Shown one piece after another: positions 24,888-37,900 of a stretch of 64,000 nucleotides of DNA (positions within the stretch are counted from its first letter, which is position 1; every line of letters begins with the position of its first letter). The DNA is from Diplosphaera chodatii. Taxonomy: Eukaryota > Chlorophyta > Trebouxiophyceae > Prasiolales > Stichococcaceae. The position numbers and the translations under genes are program-made. The notes under the pieces were generated by a model. That model was not told the DNA's origin. It saw only the letters and a program-made list of their open reading frames with translations, and searched no databases. The stretch spans positions 124,001-188,000 of the forward strand of contig JAALGY010000051.1 of assembly GCA_032358165.1 (NCBI GenBank). Direction: 5' to 3'.

Positions 24888-25694
24888 GGTTCCGGGCTGC
24901 GGCGCGGCGGCAGGTGGCACAGCTGCTCCACAAGGAGATCAAGACGTTTTGGCCGCGATCCGGTGTGCACAGCAGTGGGCTGACTGTCAGGAGGCCGCGC
25001 GGCGAGTCGGCTCTGTGCTAGAGGCTGGGTTCATCGCAGTGGCAGGCTGCAGTTCTGCGCCGTCAGGCACTGCGTGATCAGCTGGTCTGCCCTGCGCACA
25101 GGCAATGGTGCGGTTTTGAGCGTGTAGATGCGCGGACACCTGCATCTATTGCAGCTTCTGCGGCGCTGGAGACGTCAAAGCAGACACATGGCAAGCTCTC
25201 AGAATAGTTTTGGATGTCGATGCTTTGATCTGACTAACTGTTCGACAGCAAGCTCACCTTGAACTCCGCCTGGGCCGCCTCGGTAGGCGGGCAGACGGCT
25301 CGGTATCACAGAGGCTGTCCTATGAAGCGATTTTAAGCGTGCAACTGCTCTGATCGTACCCCGACGCTTGAGCGGCATTTGGCTACCGCTCAACTTCCCA
25401 ATGCAGGAAGCACAGGATGTCTGTTGCTTGCCAGCGCAGCGTTGCAGGCATGCGTGAGAAATCGCACCGGCAGGTGTCCCATGGCCACAGCATATATCGT
25501 ACCTGGTTCGCCTAGATGAAGGAGCACAGCAGCAGCTGGTGCGGCCTGCCGTCCCTTCGATGCAGGATGTTGCGAAATAAACCAGCACCACTTGAAGCAC
25601 TGTACCATGCACTATGGTCGTGGTGAGCTTGTGTCATTCTGATTGAAATTCCAGTCGAAACAATCTTGAGACTCATCTGAGCAGAAAGTTTTTA
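24888..25694. other. NCA2 upstream region and 3' flank of the next gene
   Basis: No supportable exon. Contains the NCA2 promoter and, towards 25.6-25.7 kb, an AT-richer stretch typical of a 3' flank. Confidence 0.5.
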
Positions 25695-25699
25695 TTACA
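25695..25699 (-). terminator. Likely polyadenylation signal TGTAA of the gene at 25900-29558
   Basis: On the minus strand TGTAATAAAAAC occurs about 200 bases after the stop codon at 25900. TGTAA is the usual green-algal poly(A) signal, and here it overlaps an AATAAA, in an AT-richer context. Confidence 0.55.
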
Positions 25700-25899
25700 C
25701 AGTTGTCACATCTGTTGTGCACTGAGTAACATACCATGTTATCATGCAAATCCTCACAGCATGTCCGTGTGTCAGGCTCCAAGGAAGTTGACAAGCAAGC
25801 AAGAGCAAGCAACGCACCGCAAGATGCACTATCCAATACCAAACAAGTGAAGAAGCAGTGAGAGTGCCGCAGTTGTGCGCAGCCAGCGCAGCTATGTGC

Positions 25900-28800
25900 C
25901 TAGACTCTTAAGGCAACCGTGAAGCTGGCAGTGCCGTCATTCAGTAGAACAATCAAACCACTGCCAGAACCCCCCATGCAGCTGACAACGATGTCAACGT
26001 CTCCATCCTGGTCTAAATCTGAGGCGGCGATATCAAAGGGCGCACCACACACGCCTGTCAGCGGGATCGTCCTGTACAGGTTGAACCTGAGCGTATCTAC
26101 ACTCTGGTTGCTGCTGAAGAGCGACAGCGTCCCGTCTTTCATGTTGGTCACCGCATATCCCAACACAGCACCCGGGATGCCAAAGTTGGCAATTGCGATG
26201 CGCTTCGGCCCCGCGCCGGTGGTCGCAACCTCGTATGGGTTCAGACTCAGAGAGCAGCCGTCAGTGCTGAGTAAGTTCAGGATAATTTCGGGATTACTGT
26301 ACTGGTAGTCGTTCACGTAGGCGACAAAGAGGTTGTCTGGTGAGATCACGAGGCCCTTGAGGGTGTTGCCCCCATACGCATACGTTGCGAGGTCGCCGAC
26401 GGCGCCGGTGGCCTGGTCAATGTAATACGCCTCGACCAGCCCTGTTGTCCCCACCGCCGAGAGCGCCACAAGGCACTGCCCTGTGGCGTCCAAGCGGAGA
26501 AAGCCGGCGCCGTACTCGGCAGACTGGGTGTTGATGAGCGCGGCGCTGCCGTTGGCTGCGAGGTCGAAGCCGGCCACCGGCGACTGGCTGCCGGGGCTGC
26601 CAGCGTACACGCGGCTGGCGGTGCGCGCTGCCGCCACGGGCCCCTGCCCCGGCAGCCCTGGGGTGGGCACGCCCGGCGCGAAGCCCCCGTCGCCGTCGCC
26701 CAGCAGCGTCATGATCTCGAAGCCGGCCGCGGCGGAGCTGCCAACCACGTCCTGCAGTCGCGCCACAGCGATATAGGATGTTGGGTTGCCTGGAGGACCC
26801 GACTTCTCAACAAGCTTCATCAGCAAGATGGTGCAGCTGAATGGCTAAGCAGCACCACAGCTGCAGTTCCGCAGGGTGGCTTGGCACGCCTCAGCAGTGT
26901 CTGTCTTGGTGTGACCCACTCACCTGCACTCCGTCATTGTTGACATCTAACACCGCGAGGCTCGAAAAATCGGCGGGCGCTGTATTCAGGACGGGCCCGG
27001 CGGTGAAGCTTCCAGCTCCAGTTCCAAGGTAGGTGGCAAACATGCAGCCCTGCACAGGCACGCAGATCGCCATAAGTCTGTACATGTAGCTGTCGAACGC
27101 TATCGCCTGCCCACGACGACGCACTTCAGCAGCGTCTCAGCTCGTGGGCTGCCATGCATGCATTGCGCAGCATCGCCATAGTTGTGCAGTTCCTCACAGG
27201 CTGCACGACGCTGATGTCTGGCTTGTTATCCCGGTTGACCTGCAGCATTGAGCAAGCTCCGTGGGGTGCATGCGCATCACAGGAGGGGTTGGTCGATTCG
27301 CATTAGCAGGAGGCTGTTCACAGGACTCGTGCTACCAGCAGACACGTGCTTTGCACCCGATACTGCGACATGTTGCCCGACTTACGTCCAGAATGACGAT
27401 CGAGGGTGTTCCAGCTCCCGGTTGGCAGACTGCAAGCCGAGCGTGCACCTTGAAGCCGCCTCAATGACACAAGAAGCCAATACAGTTTGGGCGCCTACCA
27501 TGACAAGCCATCTTGCATGCAGTCCGGTGGCCTCCTCACCTGGTGGCGGCGGCGCAGGTGGGGGTGCGGGTGGCGGTGGCGACGGCGGTGCTTCTGGCGG
27601 GGGGCTGGGCGGTGGTGAAGGTGGCGGTGACGGCGGCGGCTGAGGCGGAGGACTGGGCGGTGGTGAAGGTGGCGGTGACGGCGGCGGCTGCGGCGGGGGA
27701 GCAGGTGGGGGTGAAGGTGGCGGTGATGGCGGTGGGCTTGGCGGGGGACTGGGCGGGGGTGATGGTGGCGGCGATGGCGGCGGCTGCGGCGGGGGGCTGA
27801 GCGGAGGTGACGGCGGCGGTGACGGTGGCGGCTGCGGCGGAAACTTGGGTGGCGGTGCTGGCGGAGGGGACGGCGGCAACTGCGGCGATGGGCTGGGTGG
27901 CGATGTTGGTGGCGAGGGCGGCGGCTGAGGTGGGGAGCTGGGTGGGGGTGATGGCGGCGGCAGACCTGTGGACACCATGTACATGCAGTCAGTGGGGGCT
28001 TTGCCTGCATCCAGTTTCGCTGCAATATGACGCTCACATGGTGCTGGCACGTCACAAGCGTCACAGCAAAGGGCCCAGGCGCAACTCACTGCACAAGGTC
28101 CTGGCTGCGTTGACGGTCCCGCCAGCTGGGCACACGCTGCAGTGCGGCCCCATGGCAGTCAGCACAGAGGCCACGCAGGGTGTGCCGATGGCGTTCGGTA
28201 CACGCTGCAACAGGCTGGCAGTAGGTTCATACCGCATGCGCACCGCTGCTCACCTGCAGGCCGTGGCTCCGGGGTGGCTGGAGTACCGCAGGCCGCCCTG
28301 CTGCCTGCCGGTGCACGCGCTGCAGGCGTAGGCCCCGCTGCCCGCTTTAGCGGTGCCTGCGCCCCACTAATCCACTCAGGGTGAGCAAGCATCAGCAGGA
28401 ATCGGCTGGGGCTGCGAAGCTCAACCATGTGTGTGCTGCAGTCCACGATGGGGCGGCTGCCCCGGCATCAGAACCCATGGGCGCCGCGCAGCTGACCTGC
28501 GGGGCAGGGCATGCGGCGGCCGTTGCGCCCCGGCTGCGTGCCGGGCGGGTAGGAGAAGCACGCCGTGTGCGCGGCGTTCGCTCTGCTGCCCCGGGGGCAC
28601 GCCAGGCAGAAGCGGGCGCGGGGCCTCGGCTGGTATGCGTGGCTGCCGCACCTGCCACACCTGCCGTTGCCAGCTGTGGCCTTGGCGCTTCCAGCAGGGC
28701 ACGGCCACGCCCTGCCACCCCTGTCCAGCTGGTAGCCCGGGCCAGCCACTGCACAACGGGGTGCACCAGCACTCGGCCCACATGCTGGTCCACTGCAAGG

Positions 28801-29558
28801 TGCGGCGCCCGCAACGCAACTCAGCCCGCCTGCTTGTTGACTGCATGGCCTGTACGGCTGTCCAGCTTGAGACAACAGCGCGCAGTGATGACGCCTCACC
28901 GACTTGGCAGCGCCGGATGGCGTACGCCTTAGGATCGCGCGCTGCCGTGCAGCAGGAGTTCTTGGCGCTGACTTTCCTCACGGTGGAGTAGGTGCACCGC
29001 AGGCACTGTGGCCCGTGCACCTGCGTCATTCAATACGCCTGGCGGTGTCAGCTGAAGGGGGTCCAGCATTCCTCGCTTGCAGGAGCTGCAGTCAGGCCCA
29101 TTGCTTCGGGGCGGGCCAGGGGGCTGATGAAAGGTCAGCGGCAGCGCCTGACCTTGATGCAGTTTGCCATGTAGCGGTCGAGCTCGCTGCAGCGTCCTCG
29201 GCCCGCCGCCGACTGCGCCTCGCACCGCCTGACGACGGCCTCCACCTGCTGGCATGCAGTGATCGAATCATGCGATGCAGCATCCCCACCATTGTGGCAA
29301 AATCTGTGCATCTACATGCCTCATGACAAATGCGACCCAGATACTTGCGAGACGACTGCGCTTTCAAGCAACACGGAGTAGTTAGGGATTGCCTACTTCT
29401 GGAGAGGGCGAGCCGCCGGTGCTTGTCAGCTGACGAGAGCGCTGTGCAGCGCGGGCTGCGGTTGCTGAGCTGCCGTCTGCACCACCGATGCCTGCGGTGG
29501 CATTGGCCTGCCCGCAGCCGATGCCGAGCAGCAGCAGGTACATAACAGTGGCTCTCAT
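25900..29558 (-). CDS. Secreted Cys-rich / Pro-rich stalk / FG-GAP protein, copy 1
   Basis: Predicted extracellular or wall protein. Exon 1 (29397-29558) starts MRATVMYLLLLGIGCGQANA, a signal peptide. Then come Cys-containing exons at about 29170-29256 (SELDRYMANCIK), 28910-29030 (CTYSTVRKVSAKNSCC), 28480-28755 (GYQ...C.AGSA...GRCGRC...C.ACP.GSR, like ephrin-receptor/GCC2-GCC3 repeats), 28250-28345 and 28095-28165. A single exon of about 27535-27970 encodes a (S/A/Q)PPP(S) stalk of some 140 residues, as in pherophorins. The C-terminal part has FG-GAP/VCBS-type Ca-loop motifs: VNRDNKPDISVVQP (27197-27245), LDVNNDGV (about 26930-27050) and DLDQDGDVDIVVSC near the end of the last exon (25900-26826), which reads like a beta-propeller. 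It is the tandem paralogue of 30422-33734. Ligand unknown; the stalk is probably O-glycosylated. Confidence 0.85.
27535..27970 (-). repeat. Pro-rich SPPP repeat exon
   Basis: Tandem 9-18 base units encode PPPSPPPSPPP-type repeats on the minus strand. The plus strand is correspondingly GGTGG-rich and gives spurious Gly-rich open frames. Confidence 0.9.
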
Positions 29559-30421
29559 GTTGCAGATCCCCAACAATGCAACCGTGGGGCGCAGGCGCCT
29601 GCAGCGGCCAGTTGCAGGATTATGCTGGCAGCAATACAGTGGAACGATCCGCGTCCCTGGCACGCTGTCACCAGCGCGTTGCTGTTCGTGGCATGAGGTG
29701 GTGCAGGTAGCAGTTTGTGCTCGAATGGCTGAACACACGGCCCCAGATGCTGCGACAACAGACGCTGCACCCCTAGGTAGGTGCAAAGGGTCGCGTGCTG
29801 GACACCACAATGCTGGCGTCAGCCGCGTGAAGTGGCCGTCACAGTCACCTCAGCGAAATACCAGGACGTTCATGTCACACGCAGCGGCACAGCGCCAGCA
29901 GCTTGGTGCAGGCGTACCTTTGTCAATTTGTCTGCCAGCTGGAGGCAGGGTGCGCAGGTCGTCGACACCAGGGGGCCTATGTGTAGCTGGGATGCAGCGT
30001 GGGAGGGCAGTGACCATCCTTGCATTGATTTGCGATTGGTGATGTCCCAGCCCTGTGTACAGCAGAGGCACTCTGCTCTGCGCATTGCACAATGTACGGT
30101 TGCTGTCCAGCAGAAAATGCGTCCGCCGCCAGCTCCATAGGCAACTAGCCGCCTCCGCTTTGAGTACGTAGTTGCTTTGCGCAGATCCTGCAAGCATAGC
30201 AACATCCTTGTACGATGGAGTCGTTGATGCATCTGCTTCAATTGCTGGATGGCTGTGGATGTGTGAGGTGTGGTGTGGATGCTACCCTGGTGCCCGGATG
30301 GGGTAGGTACCTCCGTTGAACTCTACATAAGTGTTGAACACTTGCAAATATGTTTGTGTTGAAGCATGACAATGAATCGTTCAGTGCTGGTGTCACTGTA
30401 CGCGTCGGCTAATCCCCACAT
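29559..30421. other. Intergenic between the tandem paralogues
   Basis: Holds the promoter of the 25900-29558 gene and the 3' flank of the 30422-33734 gene. No exon or repeat that I can support. Confidence 0.6.
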
Positions 30422-33400
30422 CTACGTTGCACTGACCGTGAACTGACCGCCGCCCCGGCCCAGCAAGATAGCAACGCCTCCCCCGGCCCGACAGCCCACT
30501 ACCAGGTCCGGGATGCCGTCCGCATCCAGGTCCGCAGAAATGATGGAGTAGGGTGACACGCAACCCGGGACACCAATGGTCGCTATGACAGGGAAAGGCG
30601 GCTGTCCCTGGACGTTTAGAATTACCACCTGCCCAGCGGCGGCGTCTGTGACGGCGTAGGCTGGCGGGTCAGCTGGGATGGGGCTGATGCGCTGCGGCGT
30701 GCCAACATCGGTCAGCACCGCCGGGTCCAAGACCCCGGTCGTGTCGTTGAATTTCATCGCGCCGACTTGGCCGGTGCCCTCCACCGCGACCAGCAGGTAC
30801 CGATTGTCCGGGCTCAGCCCCAGGCCCCTGGGGGTGCCGCCGAGCGGCGTCGCCACCGGCGTGCTCAGAGTGCCGTTGACCGGGCTGATCGGGAACACCT
30901 TGATGGAGTAGTCCGCCCCATTGCTCACCACCGCCGCCAGCAGCCAGCGCCCGGTCGCGTCGACGATAAGGTCGTTGTACAGGTCGCCAAAGTCCAGCAA
31001 GAAGCTGGTGCTCGTGGCGGTGCCGTCAGCTGCGACGTCCTGCCCGCTCACAGCGAAGTACTTGGCCGCATACACCCGGTTTGCGTCAGGCGCACGCGCC
31101 AGCGTTCCTGCTACAGCGGCGTCGGAGTTTGGCACGCCTGGCGCGAAGCTGCCGTTGCCATCCCCGAGGTACACCGGCAGGCCGGTTGCATCTGCTGAGA
31201 CGCCGACCAGATCCTGCGTGGATGTCATTACGACGCGGCCATTACTTGGGATTCCACGAGAAGTGTGCACATGCCGCAGTTGCGTCCTAGCATTGCAGCA
31301 GTGATGGCTGACCGCAACCAGCTACACACCGAAAACACAAGTATTTGCGCCGTATCCGCAGGCTGCTGCTCACCAGTACATTGTCGTTGTTGACGAACAT
31401 CCCCACCAGGCTGGACAGAGGGGTGTCCGTGCTGCGTAGGGTGCCGTCGCGGAAGGTGCCGTCGCCGTTCCCGAGGCAGACGCCAAGCTGGGAGGTGACC
31501 TGTGCACAGCGGACTGGCATGCCATGTGTCAGTGACACTCAAGTGGGTGTAAAGGAAGCGCCTCGCCAAGGGCCTGCCTTCGCATAGCGGACAGCACATT
31601 GGCTAGCACGTTTTCATGTTGCTGTGTGAGTGAGTACTAGTAACCCAAAAGATGAAAGCAGTCAAGTGTGCTCACGTCATATGCGATGACAAGGTCTGGG
31701 ACGCCGTCAAGGTTCGCCTGCATGACGTGCACAGCAGCTTTCAAGCCAGTGACGCGACGCGATTGCCATCTGCACTAGTTGCTATCGCATACACAGGTCC
31801 AGGGGTAGGTCCAGGGGTCGGAGCTTACGTCAGTGAGGCCGACAGTAGATACATTGCCGCCCTGCCGGCACACTGCAAACATGATGTGGGCACATTAGAC
31901 CTTGCTCGTAGTCTTTGCTTCAGCCGCTCCGCACATAGGTCATAACACGGTAGATGATTGGTGCCTGCAGCAGTGCCCAGTTATAATGCTGACCAGGACA
32001 GCATTCAGCTCCAATGCTCACTAAGTGGTGGGGGCGGCGCTGGCGACGGGGATGGTGGTGGTGGCGGTGGCGGCGGCCCTGCACAGCAGATTGCATTCAG
32101 TGCTCTTGGCGGGTGCATGAAAGTCGGCCTCCATCCCAGCAGCCAGAGCACAACATGGTTGCTGAAAGCGCCTGCTGCATCTCAGCAACGTATAGCAGCT
32201 CAGTGCAGAGGAGGCCTTAGTAATACAGCACCGCTCACTGCATGAGGTCCGGGCTGCAGTGACGGCCCCGCCGGCTGGGCAGACGCTGCAGCCATGCGTT
32301 GACACATTCATTTGCGGCCTGACGCTTTTACAAACTCCAGCTTCAGTGCGGTCGGTGCTGCTGGTCTGCGACTGGAAGATGCAGCTGTAAACACTGCGTA
32401 CCTGCAGGCGGTGGCCCCTGCTCTGCCGGAGTACCGCTGGCCGCCCTGCTGTGTGCCGGTGCACTTGCCGCAGAGGAAGTCCCCGCTCCCAGCCTTGGCG
32501 GTGCCTGCATTTGGGTCATGTGGTGCAGGCTCGCAGCAGGAGCAGCTTCCTCCCTACAACTGCCCAGTCTGAAAGAGCCTGGTTTGCAGCTGAACGTATC
32601 AGAGAAGCCCAGCTGACCTGCCGGGCAGGGCACACGGCTGGCGTCGCGCCCCGGCTGCGTGCCGGGCGGGTAGGAGACGCAGGACGTGCGCGCGGCGTTC
32701 ACTCTGCTACCCTGGGGGCACGCCAGGCACCTGGCGGCGCGGGGCCGCGGCTGGTAGGTGCGGCCGCTGCACTTGGCGCACTTGCCGTTGCCCTTCGCTG
32801 GCTTGGCGCTCCCGGCAGAGCATGGCTGCGCCTGGCCGGATTTGTTCAGCTGGTACCCCGGGCCAGCAACTGCAGCCAGGCACATCACGAGACTCCTAGA
32901 TCCGTACTCTATCTGCTTGACATGCGAGGTGCAGATTGGTTGGCCTCAGGTTGTGCTTCTGGCTGCTGCTGGCGTTGTGCACACACAGAGCGCTGCACAG
33001 GCAGTGGCACCTTGTCACATCGCCTCACCGACTTGGCAGCTCTGGGTGGCGTACGCCCTGGCGTCGCGCACCGCGGTGCAGCAGGAGGCCTTGGCACTGA
33101 CTTTCTTCACGGTGGAATAGGTGCACCGCAGGCACTGCGGCCCGTGCACCTGCATATACGAAACTGCATGCCGCTTCCAGAGTGCTATCTACCTGCTGTC
33201 AGAACGCTCAGCAACCGGTGAAGGCGGCCGCACATCGAATGATGTGTCTGTCGCACAGTAGATCGCATGCAGGCGCTGCAACAGAAGCCGCTGCCGCCGC
33301 AAGCAAGTAACTGTGGTACGGGCAGTGCCCACCTTGATGCAGTTGGTCATGTAGCGGTCCAGCTCGCTGCAGCGGCCTTTTCCAGCCGCAGTCTGCGCAT

Positions 33401-33734
33401 CGCACCGTTTGATGACGGCTTCTACCTGTCGGGCGCGCAAATCACTCTTGGCAATTGGAGATGAGTGCAGGATTTTGAGGCACTTCATCATGACTGGTAA
33501 CAATACAATAACACACGGTCCCAGCAGGCTTCAGGTATGCAGACAGACACACGTGTAGGTATTGTGACCTACTTCAGACGAAGGCGATCCGCCGGCCGCC
33601 AACAGGCGCCGCACGGGCGTCGTTGCAGACCCGCCGACAGCTGCGTCCCCGCCAACAGCGTCGCCGGCTGCGGCGCCGCTCGACAGCAAAAGGGAGGCGA
33701 GAAGCAGTGACTGGCATGATATAGCATAAGACAT
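30422..33734 (-). CDS. Secreted Cys-rich / short Pro hinge / FG-GAP protein, copy 2
   Basis: Tandem paralogue of 25900-29558, with the same module order. The signal peptide is MSYAISCQSLLLASLLLSSG (ATG 33734; an in-frame ATG at 33785 is possible). Cys-rich exons lie at about 33330-33427 (SELDRYMTNCIK), 33030-33155 (CTYSTVKKVSAKASCC), 32610-32880 (GNGKCAKC, CLACPQGSR, YPPGTQPGRD), 32400-32515 and 32230-32310. The hinge is reduced to about 20 residues of PPPPP(S/A)P (about 32027-32090). The C-terminal module has LDGVPDLVIAYD (near 31690), an exon at about 31375-31500 with GNGDGTFRDG, and a last exon at 30422-31230 with GDGNGSFAPG and DLDADGIPDLVVGC, ending VSAT. The DxDxDG-type loops suggest calcium binding. 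Probably a wall or surface protein; partner unknown. Confidence 0.84.
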
Positions 33735-34945
33735 GCTGCTCAAGCGAGGGCCAGCGGCTGACGGCGCAAGACAAGGCTGCGGCAAGAGGCCAAGTGATTA
33801 CACTGCCCAAGGAGCGTCGGCTGCACGGCCGTGTTCAGCGGCCTAGCCTCAGACCAGGCTTACTGAGTTTGCTAAAGACTGCTTTGGGCGCAGGAGGATG
33901 CGCTGCAGGGGCTGCGGCTGCACCCCATGTGAGCTTGCTAGGGTCACCCACTGGGCAGGGTAGGTTTGGGGCGCTCGTGCAGGTAAGACCTCCAACCTTC
34001 GCTTCGAGGCTAGCGTGTGAGACACTTTGTGCTAGGCAAACTGCGCAGCACTGCATCATTCACACACAGCGCACCAAGCCTGAAGCCACCATACGATCAG
34101 CAGCCCTGTGCCACCTCAGCCACGGTGGGTGAGTCATCGGCGGGGGTGTCGTGAGAATGTCCTGGTGCGAAGTGTGTTGTGTGCTGCTGGCAATGCTGGA
34201 CTCATCTCAGCACAGTTCAGGTGTTCATGCTGCTGCAGCCAGCGTCCCTGGTCTACGCCCATGACAAGCAGGGAAACAAGCAAGTGACAAATAGCGGTGG
34301 TCAGCACCAACCTGCATGCTCCGCGCGCCACAGATGCACTTATGTATTTGCATTACGCGGGACACCATGCAACCAGGACGGATGGAGAGCAGAGCAGAGC
34401 GTCTATGCACACCGTGCATCGTCAGGAACACCCCTGTGATATGCGCTGTACTATACCAAGCCTGGTAGGCATGGATTTGTCATTGCAGACATGGTAGGAT
34501 GTGCTTTGCAGCGCAAGCTTGTGGTGGGCTTTGTGCGTGGCATGAGACTTTGAAGGCTGCTGGCGACAAGGGCAGGTCGCCTCCTGCCTGACATCACGGT
34601 AACACAGGAGAATTACAAGAAGGTGAAAACAGCAGAGGCTTAGCCTCATGCAAAAATAGGTCTGTACTACTTTCAATGATGCACTGCAACCTGCGACAGG
34701 CTCGTCATGAAAACATCGCTCGTTGGGCAGTACCGGTACACACAAGACCTCAACAAATGAACATCGTCTAGGTATGTATCGTGCCTAAGTGCCATGCCGC
34801 TGTAGGTCATGTACCAGCTGCTTGCGTATTGCCACGCCGCCTGCAATCACAACCGATCACACGACCGACACAACGCCCGTTGGCAGGTGCCAGCCTGGCG
34901 ACCCCGCCGGCCTCGCCCTGCTTCCTGCTTTCCAGCCCGTGCAGC
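33735..34945. other. Gap between the secreted-protein gene and the C2-LEA gene
   Basis: Contains the promoter of the gene at 30422-33734 and the 3' flank of the gene at 34946-43057. I see no further exon, RNA gene or repeat array. Confidence 0.6.
34613..34617 (-). terminator. Possible poly(A) signal TGTAA of the C2-LEA gene
   Basis: TGTAA on the minus strand about 330 bases after the stop codon at 34946. Motif only. Confidence 0.35.
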
Positions 34946-37900
34946 TCAGAAGCTCTCCACGCCCCCTTCCTTTCCGTGGCCGCTGCCGTCACCCCGCGCA
35001 GCCATCTTCTCGTGCTCAATCGGCGCCAGGCCCCGGGTGCCCTCCACCATGCCGGCTGCAGGAAGCAGCAGGGATGCTTTCGTCCAAACATCGTGTGAAC
35101 CTGGCCTTGCACAGCCCTAGGACTGGAAGCAATCAGGGTGTGGCCGCAGCTCAAAGCATTTGTTGCCGAGCTGCCAGCTGAGAGACTTCAGCAGGTACCC
35201 TAAGGTGTGCGTATTCAGCTGGAGGGAATACTCAGTCCATGCGTTTTACAGCTTCCACCCACTTTTGCTGCCAGCGCCCTCATCAAGCCGCGCTCCCCGA
35301 GCGCCTGAGGTGTGCGGCCACCTCTCGGGCAGACACAACTTCTAGCTTGCGATGTTCCAGGGTTTAGCAGAGCCAACTCACTGTCGTTGCCGGCGCCCTC
35401 CCCGCCGGGGCCGCCGCCGGACAGCGTGAAGTCCACGTGGCCCGCGATGTTGCCGAAGGTGCGGCGGTGGATGAGGTTGAGGCGCGCGGGGCGGCCGCGG
35501 GGCAGCTGCGACAGCCGCGCTGACGCCTCGCCCATGCGCGAGTCCGGCAGCATCATCTTCTTCTTGTCGAACGCGATGATCTGCGGGGCAGGCACACGCT
35601 GGGCATCAGCATCAGCATCGAAACCATTACGGCACAGCCAGACATGTCATGCTGAGGACGTGCTCAGACTGGTCCTTGCTGCAGCCTGCGGAACAGCTTT
35701 CCGCAGCTTGCCCGGCCGTTGCTGCAGCAACGCTTCAGCATAGTGTGTGCGGCAGTAGCGCACACCGTGCCAGCTGTCCGGCCCAGGCCAAGCCTCGTGA
35801 CACGCTCACATGCAGCTCGGCGTCGGCGGCGCTGTCGACGTCGATCCGCAGCTCCTGGTCCCAGGCCAGCTCCTCCCCGCGGGTGCCCGTCTTCTGCGTG
35901 GGCGTGGACTCGGCGTGGCGTCCCACCTCGAACACCTGGGCGCAGGGCTCGACGGATCAGGACGCAGGCTACGCAGGCCACGCAGCAGGGCTGTTTTTGT
36001 GGCGTTCAAACACTGCGACCGCAGATGTGCTTTGTTCAGCTGGCACCTTTGCACAGCTGCGATGTGATGCTGAATGACTGCACGGGCTCTGCAGGCGACC
36101 ACAACAGACAAGCAGGTCTGCGATCTTGAGCAGGTGTTCACGAGCGGATGGTTGCACAAATGTTAAGGTCTGAGCAGGCGCACCAGGTAGGGCGTGATCG
36201 TGCCCAGCAGGTCCTCCTCGCGTGCTATCTTGGCGTGGATGTTGCTGATGCACAGCGTGCCCTCATCGCCCGCGGTGCCCGCCTGCCCCATGGTGCTCGT
36301 GCCTGCACGGCAGGCGGCGGCTGTGCTTTGTGGTGGCTCTAGATGCACGAGCTCCCACCCTGCAGAGCTACCTGGTGTGTCAGAGCAGCGGGTGCTGCTT
36401 GGATGCAGACAGCAGTCTGCATGCCAGCAGTGCTCAGTTCGGAACCCCACAACATGCCCAAGCTGCAACGACGTGACAACGCTGCTGAACACACACTGCG
36501 CATGCGCACTGCTGCCCGCGTGTTCCTGCCAGACGGCGCACCCACGGTGCTTGCCATGGACGGCACCGGCTGCCGCGCGTCGGACACGGTGTCGCCGGCC
36601 AGCGGCGCGTTCTCGGCGGCCGCCCACTCGCGCTTGGTCGAGTCCGAGGCCAGGTCCTTGGCGGAGACGGTGGTCCCGGGGGCGGGGCCGCCTGCGTGCA
36701 GCCCAAGCCGAAACGCTGAAACTACACGCCTTCACAACTGCCAGCCCTGCTTCGGAGGCTGAGATCCCTGGACTGCACCTCGGCACTGTGCGCAGTGCAC
36801 GCCACAGCAGCAGGATGACTCCCGGAGGATCCTAGTGCAGCTACACTGCAGATGATGTCTTGCAGTCACCTGCGCCGACGCCGTACGCTGAGCCAGCGCC
36901 CATGCCGGCGCCCATGCCGGCGGCGCCGCCGGTCCCAACGTCGGCGCGCTGGCCCTCGACGGCCAGGGGGTCGGGCGCGCCGTGGCGCAGCGTGGCGGTC
37001 GGGCCGTGCTGGCCGCCCTCGTGCTGGTGGTCGATGCCGCCCTGGAGCAGGCACCAGGCAGGCTCAGCGCCGCGGCAGGGTGTCGGCGGCAAATGCGCAG
37101 GCGCGCTGCGTCTGGCCAGCAGCACGCCAGCGCCGCAGCACTGGGGAACACTGGCACACAGGACTCCAGGTTTACAGCGGACATAGGCATGTAAGAACTG
37201 CGAGTGCACCTTGCGCAGCGTGGCGACGCCCCCGCCGACGCCGCTCTCGGTGTACCCTGCGCCGCTGGCGCCGCTGCGCCCCATGCCGCCGGTCCCCATG
37301 TCGCCGGCCGACGTGTAGCTCGTGGTGATGCCGGTGTCGGGCGTCATGCCTGCACGGGACCCAGGGCGCGGTCATGGCAGCTGGTGATGCTGGCCAACCG
37401 CTGTGTGCCAGCGCGCCGCTCCTGGCCGTTCATCGGGGCTGAGGCCAGTACAACACCAGCAGGACACCCAGTCTGCAGCTTGTTGCCAGGCACTGCCATG
37501 GTGCTGCGGCTCATGCTGCATGGGGCCAGCTGGATGCGAACAAGGTGTCTCAGCGCCAGCTCAGCGACATGGCGAGCCTGATCCCAGGGCCCCCCATGCA
37601 AGTTGTGCCATTGCGTCAGCCTGGCCAGGTACGAGTGCGATGTGTGAGCGGGCAGCGCCCACCTGCGTCGGTCGCCGTCGCGCCGGGCGTCATCTGGTCG
37701 GCGATGCTGGGGCCCGTGGCGGTCTCGGTGGTGGTGATGCCCGGCCCGCCGCTGCTGGGGGCGTTGGCGGTGTCCAGGCCGCCGTCGCCGGTGATGCCGG
37801 CCGCGCCCGCCGCCGGGTACAGCGCACCCTGCGGCCACGATTCTGACACCGCTCAGCAGCAGTAGCCACCCCGACTCCGACACATTCCAAACTCCAGACA

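Noticed and set aside
27513..27970. Plus-strand Gly/Val/Ala-rich open frames
   Set aside because: They are the antisense of the Pro-rich exon and have no splice or domain support.
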